Shown: piece after piece, positions 6,796-15,986 of the stretch | Numbering within the stretch: position 1 is the first letter of the stretch | Layout of the letters: the number at the start of each line of letters is the position of its first letter | Assembly (NCBI RefSeq): GCF_036556685.1 | Contig: NZ_CP140614.1 | Span: 124,001-188,000, forward strand | DNA: 64,000 nucleotides | Reading direction: 5' to 3' | Origin: Sulfurospirillum sp. 1612 | GTDB lineage: Bacteria; Campylobacterota; Campylobacteria; Campylobacterales; Sulfurospirillaceae | Position numbers and translations under genes: made by a program | The notes under the pieces: model-generated | The model's input: the letters and a program-made list of their open reading frames with translations, nothing else | Databases searched by the model: none | Told to the model about the DNA's origin: nothing

Positions 6796-8166
6796 CTAAA
6801 AGTCGTTTACGTCGTTAACTGGTTTGCTAACACTTAGCGATTTTTTGTATGTTGGTTTTTTAGTTTTTGATTTGGCTGATTTGTATTTCTCATTATTAAA
6901 ATTATTGACAGCGCTAAGTGATTCATACTTCCAAACTCTAACTGCCCCAACAAATTTTACACCTTTATCTGTTGTATATCTCCAAGTTTTAACCGTACTG
7001 ATGCCTTTTAAGCTCATACTAGCATGGCTTTTTGCACGATTATTGGTGATTTTGACGATATTTTTTATGGTTTTTTCAATAGTATCAGAATTAGGTTTCA
7101 TTTTTCTTTGAACATATTTTTTGATTTCTTCACCGTTTTTTCTGCTCTCTTGAGCATTCATATAACCATTTACTATTTCTGCTATTTGTCCATCAGCATT
7201 GCTAATCGCATTATCTTTAGCCTCTGATTTTAGTTGGTCATTAATATAGCTATCTCCACTATTAGGAGTATATGAACCTACACCATAAGAGATAATCATT
7301 GGAGTTCCATCTAAATCATAAGATAATCTAACACCAAAAGTGCTTATGTAGTCCTTCGGTTCTGCGGGGAGGAGGTCTTCAACTTTTTTGCCTTTTCCTT
7401 TGATTAGTGTCGACCTTTGTAGGCTAATATCTTTAGCAATTTGTATCGTTTTCTGACTTGCTACAGCAATGATCCCAACAACATACTGTCCATTTGCATC
7501 TTTTGCAAGCGATGTTTGAATTGGAAATAAACCAGCAATTTGCTCTGATGCAGTGTGGATTATATTTTTTAAAAATTCATCTTTATATGTATTTTTTTTC
7601 ATACTTGGGGTCATTTGGGCAAGCTCTTGAGGACTGGTACCGAGCTTGATTAATTCTGAATCAAGTTTTTTATTTGTAACATCTAATGTTTTGTCAAAGA
7701 TTTTGAGTACTTTACCTAAAAAGCCTTTTGTCGAAGGAGCAGGCAGTTCTATATCATTTGCATTAGTAGAGTTGTCTTGGTGTAATTCTTTTATTTTGTG
7801 TATGATAACTTTTCCAGACCTCGCCATAATATATTCATTCTGAAGTTTCATCAGCGCTTTATCATAAGCATTTACAAGAGCATCTCCAAACTGTGGATCA
7901 CTAGGCATAAGAGAGACACTTTGACTTGCAAAAAAGAAAAACTTTCCATTATGCTCACCAAATTCGTTAATACCAAATTTCTTGATTGCACTATGTGCCC
8001 AATCATCAATAGTGTCAGATGCAGACTGAACACTTTTGGGATCAGATAATTTGTTTAATTCTTGCACATCTTGTTTAGTAACACTAGAAATATTTTTTGT
8101 GTTTGCCGCAAAAATACCAGTACTCAATAAAATAACGGACGATACGATTAGTATAATTTTTCTCAT
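6796..8166 (-). CDS. Exported protein of unknown function (LpoB operon)
   Basis: A 456-residue protein. The start at 8166 is chosen because it follows TAGGAGA and begins the signal peptide MRKIILIVSSVILLSTGIFA; a longer frame starts inside lpoB. The mature part is soluble, mostly alpha/beta, with no catalytic motif I can name. The C-terminal third has a repeated-looking segment around KTWRYTTDKGVKFVGAVRVW. It sits 10 bases after lpoB and 3 bases before the CsgG-like gene. Similar gene orders with a large unknown exported protein occur in gamma-proteobacteria (I recall this family as DUF6844, not verified). It is probably part of the same envelope system. Confidence 0.7.
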   Translation of the reverse strand: MRKIILIVSSVILLSTGIFAANTKNISSVTKQDVQELNKLSDPKSVQSASDTIDDWAHSAIKKFGINEFGEHNGKFFFFASQSVSLMPSDPQFGDALVNAYDKALMKLQNEYIMARSGKVIIHKIKELHQDNSTNANDIELPAPSTKGFLGKVLKIFDKTLDVTNKKLDSELIKLGTSPQELAQMTPSMKKNTYKDEFLKNIIHTASEQIAGLFPIQTSLAKDANGQYVVGIIAVASQKTIQIAKDISLQRSTLIKGKGKKVEDLLPAEPKDYISTFGVRLSYDLDGTPMIISYGVGSYTPNSGDSYINDQLKSEAKDNAISNADGQIAEIVNGYMNAQESRKNGEEIKKYVQRKMKPNSDTIEKTIKNIVKITNNRAKSHASMSLKGISTVKTWRYTTDKGVKFVGAVRVWKYESLSAVNNFNNEKYKSAKSKTKKPTYKKSLSVSKPVNDVNDF

Positions 8167-8176
8167 GCTTAGTCTC

Positions 8177-8806
8177 CTACCAATTGACAGTTTTGCCACT
8201 GCCGGCTTTTGTTATAACTGTTTCACCTTCCCAATATGCCAAACCTGTTTTGATATCTGTTAAGGTTAACTGAATGTAATAGTCTACTTTTGTCTCTCCT
8301 GTCGCAAGTGTAGCATCTCTTTGTATGATTTTTCCAGAAAGAGAGAAATCCGGTGCAATCATTTGACCTTTTTGGGCTACAGTTTTTTGATTGAATTCAT
8401 CAGAATTACGTAATTGTCTGGCCTCATAGCTCATGGTGTCTTCAGCGCCTCCAGCTCGAACGGCAGTGGTGACAATCACTTTGCCACTTTGCAAGAGTGA
8501 AATGCGGATACTTTTTACTAACTGATCCATATCGATTCTTTGGGTTGTATCGTTGATGATAGTAGAGATGGCTAATACATAGCGTCCACCGCCGGGTCGA
8601 TTTAAAGCGCCACTTTGCAGCATAGATTGAATGGCATCAGATGATGCTTTCCTAAAATCTTGATAATCCAAACCTAATGTTTGTGCCTTGTTTGATTCAG
8701 GATGGTTCGCATCTAAATATCGTGGCTGTTCATTACAACCGGTTAAAAATAGTGTTGTAGCTGCTACACTAAAGACTAGCTTAGTTGCTGTTTTTAATAG
8801 TCTCAT
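8177..8806 (-). CDS. lpoB: LpoB-like lipoprotein, PBP activator family
   Basis: A 209-residue lipoprotein. The start at 8806 is preferred because it follows AAAGGAG and begins a lipoprotein signal that ends in the lipobox LTGC. The mature domain has the LpoB/CsgG-like fold: GRYVLAISTIINDTTQRIDMDQLVKSIRISLLQSGKVIV, then DFSLSGKIIQRD and YYIQLTLTDIKTGLAYWEGE. In E. coli LpoB is an outer-membrane lipoprotein that activates the peptidoglycan synthase PBP1b, and ycfL lies just before it, as here. Whether the Campylobacterota protein activates a PBP is inference; the family call and gene context are good. Confidence 0.85.
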   Translation of the reverse strand: MRLLKTATKLVFSVAATTLFLTGCNEQPRYLDANHPESNKAQTLGLDYQDFRKASSDAIQSMLQSGALNRPGGGRYVLAISTIINDTTQRIDMDQLVKSIRISLLQSGKVIVTTAVRAGGAEDTMSYEARQLRNSDEFNQKTVAQKGQMIAPDFSLSGKIIQRDATLATGETKVDYYIQLTLTDIKTGLAYWEGETVITKAGSGKTVNW

Positions 8807-9215
8807 GTTGACTCCTTTGTTTGTTGTTATCATAATCTACAATTTTGATTTTATATCTTTTTGCTTTTGGTGAAGTGGAGATGATGCGAAAGGTCTTTTC
8901 TGCCTCGGCTCCTAAATGGATCTTCTTAAACGTATCGGTGATACTTTTAATCTTGAAACCATCTTGATTAAACCATTCGACATTAAAAAGCGCATCTACA
9001 TCATGATCAGATGCTCGGTTTTTGAGGGTAAATTGTACTTCAGGGAGATTGTCATCTCTTTTTCTACTGATACAACTTAAAACCTTAATGCTACTTTGTA
9101 GCGATGAGTCGATTGTAATTGGCCAATTTCCCCTCATCGGCTGAGGTTCTTTTTGGCATCCAAACAGTGTGAAGCCGACGATAAAAATGAGTACAATTTT
9201 AAAAAGATACTTCAT
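8781..9215 (-). CDS. ycfL: YcfL-family lipoprotein (DUF1425)
   Basis: A 144-residue lipoprotein with signal peptide and lipobox LFGC. The body (residues 40-135) is a beta-sandwich-like DUF1425 domain with the typical VEWFNQDGFKI and EKTFRIISTSPKAKRYKIKI strands. It overlaps the upstream COG3014 gene by 17 bases and lpoB by 26 bases, so the three are translationally coupled. The ycfL-lpoB order matches the enterobacterial locus. Its molecular role is not known. Confidence 0.8.
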   Translation of the reverse strand: MKYLFKIVLIFIVGFTLFGCQKEPQPMRGNWPITIDSSLQSSIKVLSCISRKRDDNLPEVQFTLKNRASDHDVDALFNVEWFNQDGFKIKSITDTFKKIHLGAEAEKTFRIISTSPKAKRYKIKIVDYDNNKQRSQHETIKNSN

Positions 9216-10614
9216 TTACAATCTCCTTTCCATCTTGATGTGGAATGCTGATATAAATAATATGATTTTTATTTTGATTGATATCAAGGTTTATACTCCA
9301 TTTGGCTTGCGGGCTTCTTATCATCACGTGAGGATTTGCAAGCTCAATTCTTGCAATCTGAAAATCTTTTGGCAATAGATTCCATTGTCTTGTGTCGGCA
9401 TGATTCATCAAGCCTTGATAAACCGCACCTAGGAGTCCACCAAAGACGCCCCCCTCTTTTTGCAATTGGTATTGGATGATACTTTGCGTGACAGCTCTTG
9501 TGATTGCACGTGTCATGATTGTTGGGAATCGTTTTTTAAATTCTGTTTTGATAATCTTGTCCATGCTTGCAATCTCTTTGGTTTTGACAAAGTGCTTACC
9601 ATTGTGGACTATTAAGTAAGGATATACGGCGGGATTTTCTTGTAGTGTTGGAAGTGCAATACCGGTATAATAGACTTTATTGGTGACTAAAAATAGTGGG
9701 ATATCAAAGCGCATCTCCTTTTTGCTGATGCTTTCGCCGTTTGCAAAGACAATCCAAGCATAATGCTTTTTCGAAACTCCGTTTAAAGAGGCACTAGCCT
9801 TCATGGCATATAGGAGATCCTCTTTGACATAAGAGGCTCCTGTGGCATTGGCTTGGATCATACCATAGGTCTCTTTGAAAAGATCGGTTGCCTTTGCATA
9901 GTCGTGAACACTTAAAAAGAAGAGTCCTGACATATAGGTCGTAAAGGGGTTGACAAAATCGGGATAGGGTTTAAAAGCAAAAAGATTGGAGTATCTTCTT
10001 TGTATGAAATCTTTTGTTCTTGCGTCATTTGAGGCTTTTTGGGTTTGTGCGAGGTTAATCTTTTTGTCTTTGGCTCTTGCTTTGGTATCCTCTTCTATTT
10101 TTTTCTGTTCTTGTTCAATCTCTTTTATAAAAAAATCTTTAGCCCTTCTTTGTCGCTCTAAGGCACGATTGAACTCAATGCGTGCATTTGTTAAATCTCC
10201 TTCGCTCATAAAGCCAATTCCCTTGTAGGTATTGACCATGATGCCCTCATAAATTTTTGGAGTGTAGTCCATAAAGGTATCGTTGGTTAAAATGGCACCT
10301 ACGTTTGAAAACAGCGTGCCGGCCCAGACTTTTTTATTGAAGGCTTTGATTTTCTTTTCGGCTTGATCAAAAAAATGGGTGCTGGTATTGTAATCTTGTG
10401 CATAATAGGCTACTAAGCCCGCATCCATATACCAAAGCAGATCATCTTTTTGGTTTTTTTTCATGTTCGCGTTTTGCATTTCATAACTTTTTGTTTTTTG
10501 ATTGCTCTCACAGTTATTTGATTTGCCAATTTTTCCTAGATTAGGCGTTGTCCCCGAACAACCTACGAGAAAAAGGGTACCAAAAACTATGCCCATTAAT
10601 GTTTTCTTTCGCAT
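9199..10614 (-). CDS. COG3014-family lipoprotein
   Basis: A 471-residue lipoprotein with signal MRKKTLMGIVFGTLFLVGC. The mature part is largely helical with TPR-like pairs (LLWYMDAGLVAYYAQDYNTSTHFFDQAEKKI; GDLTNARIEFNRALERQRRAKDF), a charged coiled coil near residues 160-190, and a C-terminal beta-rich part from about 290 that includes KRFPTIMTRAITRAVTQ. It is the first gene of the operon with ycfL, lpoB and the two exported proteins. The same grouping is known from Vibrio and Shewanella relatives. Function is unknown; an outer-membrane scaffold is plausible. Confidence 0.8.
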   Translation of the reverse strand: MRKKTLMGIVFGTLFLVGCSGTTPNLGKIGKSNNCESNQKTKSYEMQNANMKKNQKDDLLWYMDAGLVAYYAQDYNTSTHFFDQAEKKIKAFNKKVWAGTLFSNVGAILTNDTFMDYTPKIYEGIMVNTYKGIGFMSEGDLTNARIEFNRALERQRRAKDFFIKEIEQEQKKIEEDTKARAKDKKINLAQTQKASNDARTKDFIQRRYSNLFAFKPYPDFVNPFTTYMSGLFFLSVHDYAKATDLFKETYGMIQANATGASYVKEDLLYAMKASASLNGVSKKHYAWIVFANGESISKKEMRFDIPLFLVTNKVYYTGIALPTLQENPAVYPYLIVHNGKHFVKTKEIASMDKIIKTEFKKRFPTIMTRAITRAVTQSIIQYQLQKEGGVFGGLLGAVYQGLMNHADTRQWNLLPKDFQIARIELANPHVMIRSPQAKWSINLDINQNKNHIIYISIPHQDGKEIVNEVSF

Positions 10615-11014
10615 TTTTAGCCTTTGTAATATAGTGATTGATAGTTAAAATTTTTGTAGTGATTTACTGATTTGTTACGGAGAACGGAGATACTTACTTT
10701 TTGTATGCGTTGTATTTTTGAACAATAATTTTTTTGTGTAGCCCACAATTTGCTCCTTTTCAAATTGATTTCCAGTAATTTTTCGTCTTTTATACAATTA
10801 CCTTCATTTAAATATTAGGTGCATTAATGTTTAAAATTCTAACTATTGTTTGTTTAACTATCGATTAAAAATAATTTTTTTGTGATAATTTATAAATACG
10901 CAATTGTATGATGTCAAATTACTGCAAGATATTGATTTGTTTTGTTCTCGTATTTATTTCATGATAAAAGTTTGCCACAAGCGTGTCATAAATTGTGCCG
11001 GAGCGTTTATTTTT
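10615..11014. other. Non-coding region between lipoprotein operon and pstB
   Basis: About 400 A+T-rich bases. The left part should contain the minus-strand promoter of the COG3014 operon and the right part the end of the pst transcript. No strong terminator stem is seen. I find no small gene with a credible ribosome-binding site. Confidence 0.3.
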
Positions 11015-11713
11015 TTAATCTTGTGTCACAAATTGCTCAAAATCGATATTTTGGTCGGATATTCTTTTGATTTGGTCTTGAAAATGTGAAATAGTGATGA
11101 TGGTCATATGACTTTTGAGGGAGATGAGAAATGCTTCTATCTTGAGTGCAAGGGTTTCGTTGAGCGAGGCGGTTGGCTCATCTAAGAGCAAGATTTTAGG
11201 TTTGATTGCCAGTGCTCGCGCGAGGATTAGTCTTTGTTGTTGGCCTCCTGAGAGCATGGTGGCTTGAGCGTTTAATCTCTCTTTGACTTCATCCCAAAGC
11301 AAGACATCTTTGAGTGCTTGTTCGACCCGTATTTTCGTCTTGGATTGACTCACATTTTGTAGATGCAAGCCAAACGCGACATTTTCATAAATTGAAAAAG
11401 GCAAAAGGTCGGGGTTTTGATTGACATAGACGATTTTTTTCCGTAATTCTGGCAATGATTTCTTGGGCAGTGTGTTGAGATCCATCACCGAATCTTCATC
11501 TTGAAATAAAATCTCGCCGGTGATTTTAGTATGTTCTTCTTCTCGAATCATTTGATTAAACATCAATAAAAGCGACGTCTTCCCGATACCACTTGGCCCC
11601 GATATTGATGTGATGGTATGCTCGGGCACCCGCATAGAAAGATCCCGAAATATCAATTTCTCACCATAGTGCAAACTCAGATTTTTGATTGTTATGAGAT
11701 CGTTGGTCTTCAT
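11015..11713 (-). CDS. pstB: Phosphate ABC transporter ATP-binding protein PstB
   Basis: A 232-residue ABC ATPase that powers phosphate import. It has Walker A GPSGIGKTSLL, the Q-loop VYVNQNPDLLPFSIYENV, signature LSGGQQQR, Walker B ILLLDEPTA and the switch histidine in ITISHF. It is slightly shorter than typical PstB (about 250 residues). It overlaps pstA by four bases, closing the pstSCAB operon. No phoU follows. The call as PstB and not another ABC subunit rests on the neighbouring PstS, PstC and PstA. Confidence 0.92.
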   Translation of the reverse strand: MKTNDLITIKNLSLHYGEKLIFRDLSMRVPEHTITSISGPSGIGKTSLLLMFNQMIREEEHTKITGEILFQDEDSVMDLNTLPKKSLPELRKKIVYVNQNPDLLPFSIYENVAFGLHLQNVSQSKTKIRVEQALKDVLLWDEVKERLNAQATMLSGGQQQRLILARALAIKPKILLLDEPTASLNETLALKIEAFLISLKSHMTIITISHFQDQIKRISDQNIDFEQFVTQD

Positions 11714-12576
11714 CGTATGATTCCTTTTTTGTTGATAAGCTTTCGAAAAATCGAAGCGAGTACAAAGAGTGCGAGGGAGGTGAACAAGAGAATCAATGCC
11801 GCACCAAAGCCTTGGTTGAGTTCGCTTTTGTCCGTGTATTCAGAAGAAATATGATAGATAAAAAAGGGCAATGCTTCATATTTTTGAAGTACAGAAGTCG
11901 GGATACCTGCCATCGCCACCGCACCGGTCATCATGATCACAGCAGTATCTTCGATAGCCCGCCCCATCGCTAAGATGATGGCCCCAAAAATCTCTTTGGT
12001 AGCATAAGGGAGCTCAATCAAAAAGAGATTTTGCATGGGTGTCGCCCCTAGGGAGCGTCCGATATTTTTAATCTTTTTGGGAATCGAATCGAGTGATACT
12101 TCCGTCATCTTTACCAGATAAGGCATCACCAAGATGGACAAAGAAAGGGCAGAGATGATGAGTGATGGCAAGAGATGGTGAAAGTAATATTTGTGCAAGA
12201 ATATCGTCACGCTGAGCCCAAACAATCCGATGACAATCGAGGGAGTTGAGGCCAAGATTTCATATAAAAATCCCAGCGCTGATTTGACCTTCTTTGAGGC
12301 AAAACTTGAAAGATAGATACCGCTTAATAAACCAAAAGGCAACGCAATCATGATAGACAAACAGACGACAAAAAGAGAACCCACAATAGCATTGTAAATT
12401 CCATCAAAAACTCTCGCTTGACCCAATAGTGCTTTGATTGGGTCGGCACTACCAAAGATTAAATTCAAAGAGAGCGCTTGAAAGCCACGATACAGCACGA
12501 AAGAAAACAGCGCGACAAGGGCGAACAATGTCAAGATGGTGATGAGGTAAAAGAGTTTGACGAGAAGCTTTTGCAT
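11710..12576 (-). CDS. pstA: Phosphate ABC transporter permease PstA
   Basis: A 288-residue inner-membrane permease with about six transmembrane helices. The EAA-type coupling segment GRSLGATPMQNLFLIELPYA contacts PstB. The N-terminal helix and the GLLSGIYLSSFASKK loop are typical of PstA. It directly abuts pstC (12577) and overlaps pstB by four bases. Confidence 0.92.
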   Translation of the reverse strand: MQKLLVKLFYLITILTLFALVALFSFVLYRGFQALSLNLIFGSADPIKALLGQARVFDGIYNAIVGSLFVVCLSIMIALPFGLLSGIYLSSFASKKVKSALGFLYEILASTPSIVIGLFGLSVTIFLHKYYFHHLLPSLIISALSLSILVMPYLVKMTEVSLDSIPKKIKNIGRSLGATPMQNLFLIELPYATKEIFGAIILAMGRAIEDTAVIMMTGAVAMAGIPTSVLQKYEALPFFIYHISSEYTDKSELNQGFGAALILLFTSLALFVLASIFRKLINKKGIIR

Positions 12577-13413
12577 CTACTTTTTCCTCACATTAATCAA
12601 TTTTAAAACCATCATGATACAAGCGGTGAACAAAAACAGAAGCAATCCGCATAAAAAGATAGCTTTAAATGCGATAGACTCATAATCACTTGCATTGATG
12701 AGGGCGATATGCGCGGTCAATGTCCTCGCAGAATCGAGCAGATGATGGGGAATTTGTAGCGTATTTCCTGCTAGCATGAGTGAGATGAGCGTATCTCCGA
12801 CGGCTCGTGAAAATCCGAAAATCAAAGCGCTGATGATTCCTTTTTTAATTTGGGGCATGACCAATTTAAAAAAAACATCGTCTGTACTCGCTCCGATAAA
12901 ATATAAGGCTCTGATTTGACTTTTTGGGATGGTGCGCATCGCATTGAGCAGTATCATCGCCATCGTCGGCATGACCACAAAACTGAGCACAAAAGAGGCC
13001 GTAGCCAGACTCAATCCTCTCCCACTGAGATAATCATTCATCAAAGGTACCAGCAAAAAAAGCGCGGCAAAAGCATACAATACTGTCGGTACCCCAAACA
13101 AAGAGGTCAGGATTCGCTCCAATTTGTGCGCGTATTTTCGTGGTAAAAAGTAGGCAATCAAAGCGGCCATCGAGAAGCTACTCAAAGCGGCTAACACCGT
13201 TGCCAACAAACTAATATAAATCGTACCCACGATCATCGGAAGCAATCCATAGAGTCCCCGTGTCGCATCCCATGATAGGGTGAAAAATTGCAGAAAATTA
13301 CCCGAATCGAGCAAGGGCAGTGAAAAATAAATCAAAAACCCAAGAATCGCAAAGATAAACGAACTTGTCGTGATAATCGATACGACAAGTCCGAGATAAA
13401 ATAATAAAGACAT
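12577..13413 (-). CDS. pstC: Phosphate ABC transporter permease PstC
   Basis: A 278-residue permease with six predicted membrane helices. The PstC-type segments LFTLSWDATRGLYGLLPMIV-like opening, GVPTVLYAF and the coupling loop YFIGASTDDVFFKLVMPQIK are present. The start ATG overlaps the pstS stop (TAATG). It pairs with PstA to form the phosphate channel. Confidence 0.92.
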   Translation of the reverse strand: MSLLFYLGLVVSIITTSSFIFAILGFLIYFSLPLLDSGNFLQFFTLSWDATRGLYGLLPMIVGTIYISLLATVLAALSSFSMAALIAYFLPRKYAHKLERILTSLFGVPTVLYAFAALFLLVPLMNDYLSGRGLSLATASFVLSFVVMPTMAMILLNAMRTIPKSQIRALYFIGASTDDVFFKLVMPQIKKGIISALIFGFSRAVGDTLISLMLAGNTLQIPHHLLDSARTLTAHIALINASDYESIAFKAIFLCGLLLFLFTACIMMVLKLINVRKK

Positions 13414-14231
13414 TATTTTTGGTAAGGTATAAATCCGTGTTTTTTAGAGATTGCTGCTCCAGAATCGCTTTTCATATAGCTGATAAACGCTTGTGCCAAT
13501 GGTGTTGGCTTGCCGCTTGTTAACATATACAATCCTCTAGATACAGGATAAGTTCCATCGATAACACTGGTGACGCTAGGACATTTTTGATCCAAACAAA
13601 CAAGTTTGACAGAATCATCAGCCACACCCAAAGAGATAAAACCGATACCGTTTCTGTCGCTGCCTACTGCTGTTTTCATCGCAGCATTTGAGGCGACGAC
13701 TTTGGCACTTGAAGTGTACTTGATTTTGCCTAATGCTTTTTTGGTAAATACCGATCGAGTACCGCTTGAGGCATCTCGGGTATAGATGTTGATTTTGCCC
13801 TCTTCAAAGCCGAGTTGTTTGAAATCAGTCACTTCCCCACTGAAAATCGCTCTGAGTTGTTTTTTGGTTAGATTTTTGATTTTTGAATTCGGATTGACAA
13901 CGATAGCAATACCATCAATCGCAAATACGAATTGTTGGAGATTGCCTCTTTTGACTTCATCAGGTTTTGGCGCTCTACCTGCATTGGCAAGATCGATTAA
14001 GCCTTCACTGACTTGTTTGATATCCACACCGCTACCGCCACCGGCTATGGTGATATTAATCGATGGATAGGCCATCATGATATCTTTGATTGCTTCTTTT
14101 TCCGCACCGATATGTGCGGTTCCCCCTGCGATATTTAAGGTACCGCTTAGACCTTTAAATAATGATAAGTCTGAAGCATTTAGAACTAAACTTCCCAATA
14201 CCAGACAACATACTAACGCGATTTTTTTCAT
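13413..14231 (-). CDS. pstS: Phosphate-binding protein PstS
   Basis: A 272-residue periplasmic binding protein. The start at 14231 follows GAGGGGA and begins signal peptide MKKIALVCCLVLGSLVLNA. Phosphate-contact motifs are visible: AGGTAHIG near residue 35, IAGGGSGVDI and the TRDASSGTRSVF loop, in which Ser/Thr/Arg side chains bind phosphate in the family. It is the first gene of pstSCAB and so likely the most highly expressed. Confidence 0.93.
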   Translation of the reverse strand: MKKIALVCCLVLGSLVLNASDLSLFKGLSGTLNIAGGTAHIGAEKEAIKDIMMAYPSINITIAGGGSGVDIKQVSEGLIDLANAGRAPKPDEVKRGNLQQFVFAIDGIAIVVNPNSKIKNLTKKQLRAIFSGEVTDFKQLGFEEGKINIYTRDASSGTRSVFTKKALGKIKYTSSAKVVASNAAMKTAVGSDRNGIGFISLGVADDSVKLVCLDQKCPSVTSVIDGTYPVSRGLYMLTSGKPTPLAQAFISYMKSDSGAAISKKHGFIPYQK

Positions 14232-14335
14232 AGTGTTCCCCTCGTGTGGCACCGCTGCATCAGTAAGTAAGCTAGAAAACATACGTCTTTATGTCATGCT
14301 TAGAACCTAAGCAGTATGCCGATTTTGATGCCCGC

Positions 14336-14341
14336 AGTATA
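14336..14341 (-). promoter_or_regulatory. Possible -10 box of the pst operon
   Basis: Reading on the minus strand, TATACT at 14341-14336 lies about 105 bases before pstS. No convincing -35 or canonical Pho box is visible; a TGTCACA sequence at about 14386-14392 resembles half of one. Regulation by phosphate starvation is expected from the family but not shown. Confidence 0.3.
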
Positions 14342-14430
14342 GTTGAAATCCTCTAACAAGTTTCTTAAAATGATGCCGTGTGACATTTTTCTTTTTAGGT
14401 ATGTAGGGGTTGTGTATGAAATCGGTGTTT

Positions 14431-15645
14431 TTAGAGCTTTTTCAGCTGAAAACTTAACAATAATCCAAGACACAGTAACACAATACTGATACTATATATG
14501 AGTTGATAACTTCCCAAATACTTCAAAAGGATACCTCCTAAAATAGGGAAAAATAGTCCAATGGAAGTGATATTGGTTTGAAGTGCCGTATAGATGGGTC
14601 TTTTATCCTCAGGCGCAATCTCGATGACTAAGTTCATCCCGCTGATACTCAAACCATCAAAACCGATACCAAAAAGTAAAAAAATCGCACCATAGGTATA
14701 AACATTATCGGCAAATAGTGCGATGACAAAAGCTAAAATCATAAAAATAAAACTCAACGAGAGCATCTTCTCATAATCGCTAATACGCCTCCAAATCAGA
14801 CTACTACCGATAATACTCCCAATCATCTGCAAGGTGATAAATCCACCTAGCATCCATCCGGTGAGGTGAAAGGAGTGGTTGGCATTTAAAATCACAAAAG
14901 GCATGGATAAAAAGTAACTAAAACTTAAAAAGATGGTAATAATTTGCTTTTGTAAGCGTTTATCTTGTTTGAGAATTTTGGTGGCATTTTGAAGAAAAAG
15001 TGTAAAGTTTTGTTCTTTGATGGAGACATTATTTTTAGCCGGTTCTTCTATCGTGACAAATGCCAAAAACCCGATGGCCATGATGGCGCTACTCACAAGA
15101 AAAAGATACGCAAAACTCAGGGGCGCTTCAAAATTTGCCAAGACATATCCTGCGACACCACCACTAATGATAGAGGCGATACTGCCAGCTACTTGGCGAT
15201 TGGCCATGGTGGTACCACGGTATTTTTTAGAAAAGAGTTTGGCTTGTAATTCTTTAAAATAGATGGCTCCAAAACCCGCACTAAAAGAGAAGAAAAAGAG
15301 TCCTAGTCCGATAAAAAACAGAGTCAAAGGTTTATTGGAGTCCCCGATAAAATAGATACTCAAACCAATCGACAACCACGCAAGCCATCGTGCAAAAAAT
15401 ACTTTTCCAAGATAGGGTAAGACTTTTTTATAAGCTTGTGCATAAAACGCTGCATAGAGTTGAATCACAATGGCCCCACCGCGAAGCAGGGATACAAAAA
15501 TACCGACCATGATAACGTTATTGCTGAAATGATGCACAATAAGCGGCAAGATTGTGGAGGGCTCGGCTATGGTGATGGCCAAGGCGAGGAAAAATGCGTG
15601 GGCGACGTTTTTATAATTATTTTTTGGATTGTCTATTTTATACAT
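14431..15645 (-). CDS. MFS transporter
   Basis: A 404-residue integral membrane protein with about 12 helices and the two-halves pattern of the major facilitator superfamily. KYRGTTMANRQVAGSIAS in the first half and the APEDKRPIYTALQTNI loop in the second half are typical of predicted MFS permeases. The substrate cannot be read from sequence. It stands alone on the minus strand, about 200 bases from pstS, and is divergent from the dba-dsbI operon. Confidence 0.8.
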   Translation of the reverse strand: MYKIDNPKNNYKNVAHAFFLALAITIAEPSTILPLIVHHFSNNVIMVGIFVSLLRGGAIVIQLYAAFYAQAYKKVLPYLGKVFFARWLAWLSIGLSIYFIGDSNKPLTLFFIGLGLFFFSFSAGFGAIYFKELQAKLFSKKYRGTTMANRQVAGSIASIISGGVAGYVLANFEAPLSFAYLFLVSSAIMAIGFLAFVTIEEPAKNNVSIKEQNFTLFLQNATKILKQDKRLQKQIITIFLSFSYFLSMPFVILNANHSFHLTGWMLGGFITLQMIGSIIGSSLIWRRISDYEKMLSLSFIFMILAFVIALFADNVYTYGAIFLLFGIGFDGLSISGMNLVIEIAPEDKRPIYTALQTNITSIGLFFPILGGILLKYLGSYQLIYSISIVLLCLGLLLSFQLKKL

Positions 15646-15986
15646 ATACTTTCTCTAAACCTATTTTTGATGTGTCACATAGAGGCTTTCTTAAAATGCA
15701 TAGAGTCTCGAGAGGTGTCTTTTATATCGCATCTAAAAGTTTTTCACGAATGTGTTTTCATATTATAGCAAACTTATCATGATAATCACAAATAATCGAT
15801 ACGCGGCTTCCTTGCTGCGCTTGTTTTGTTGTTACGTAAATTTTACTTTTGCTTGTTACCATCCTGCCATTGAAAATTTGGGTTTAGATAATAAACACGG
15901 TTTTGAATGAGGTTAGAACGATTCGTTCTTCATTTTATTTGGATGCTTACTGTTGTGTAATCATCCATTTTAGGGAAAGGGAATTC
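15646..15986. promoter_or_regulatory. Divergent control region with operator-like palindrome
   Basis: A 341-base gap between the divergent MFS gene and the dba operon. It contains the 15-bp palindrome AGAACGATTCGTTCT at 15915-15929, about 60 bases before the Dba start, and TTATCATGATAA at 15774-15785. The first is a good operator candidate for the respiratory operon. The second is a motif common throughout this window, including inside genes, so it is probably not regulatory. No firm -35/-10 pair is recognised. Confidence 0.4.

Noticed and set aside
10904-11089. Short plus-strand frame between the lipoprotein operon and pstB
   Set aside because: It runs into the pstB coding region antisense, with no ribosome-binding site and no convincing protein features.
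15436-15782. Open frames on the plus strand antisense to the MFS gene start
   Set aside because: They overlap a clear transporter gene on the other strand, encode no known motif and have no ribosome-binding site.
15774-15785. TTATCATGATAA palindrome as a regulatory box
   Set aside because: TATCATGATA also occurs at 27749, 44385 and inside several coding regions (for example near 29862, 31026, 43600 and 55567), so it is a general sequence bias and not a promoter-specific signal.
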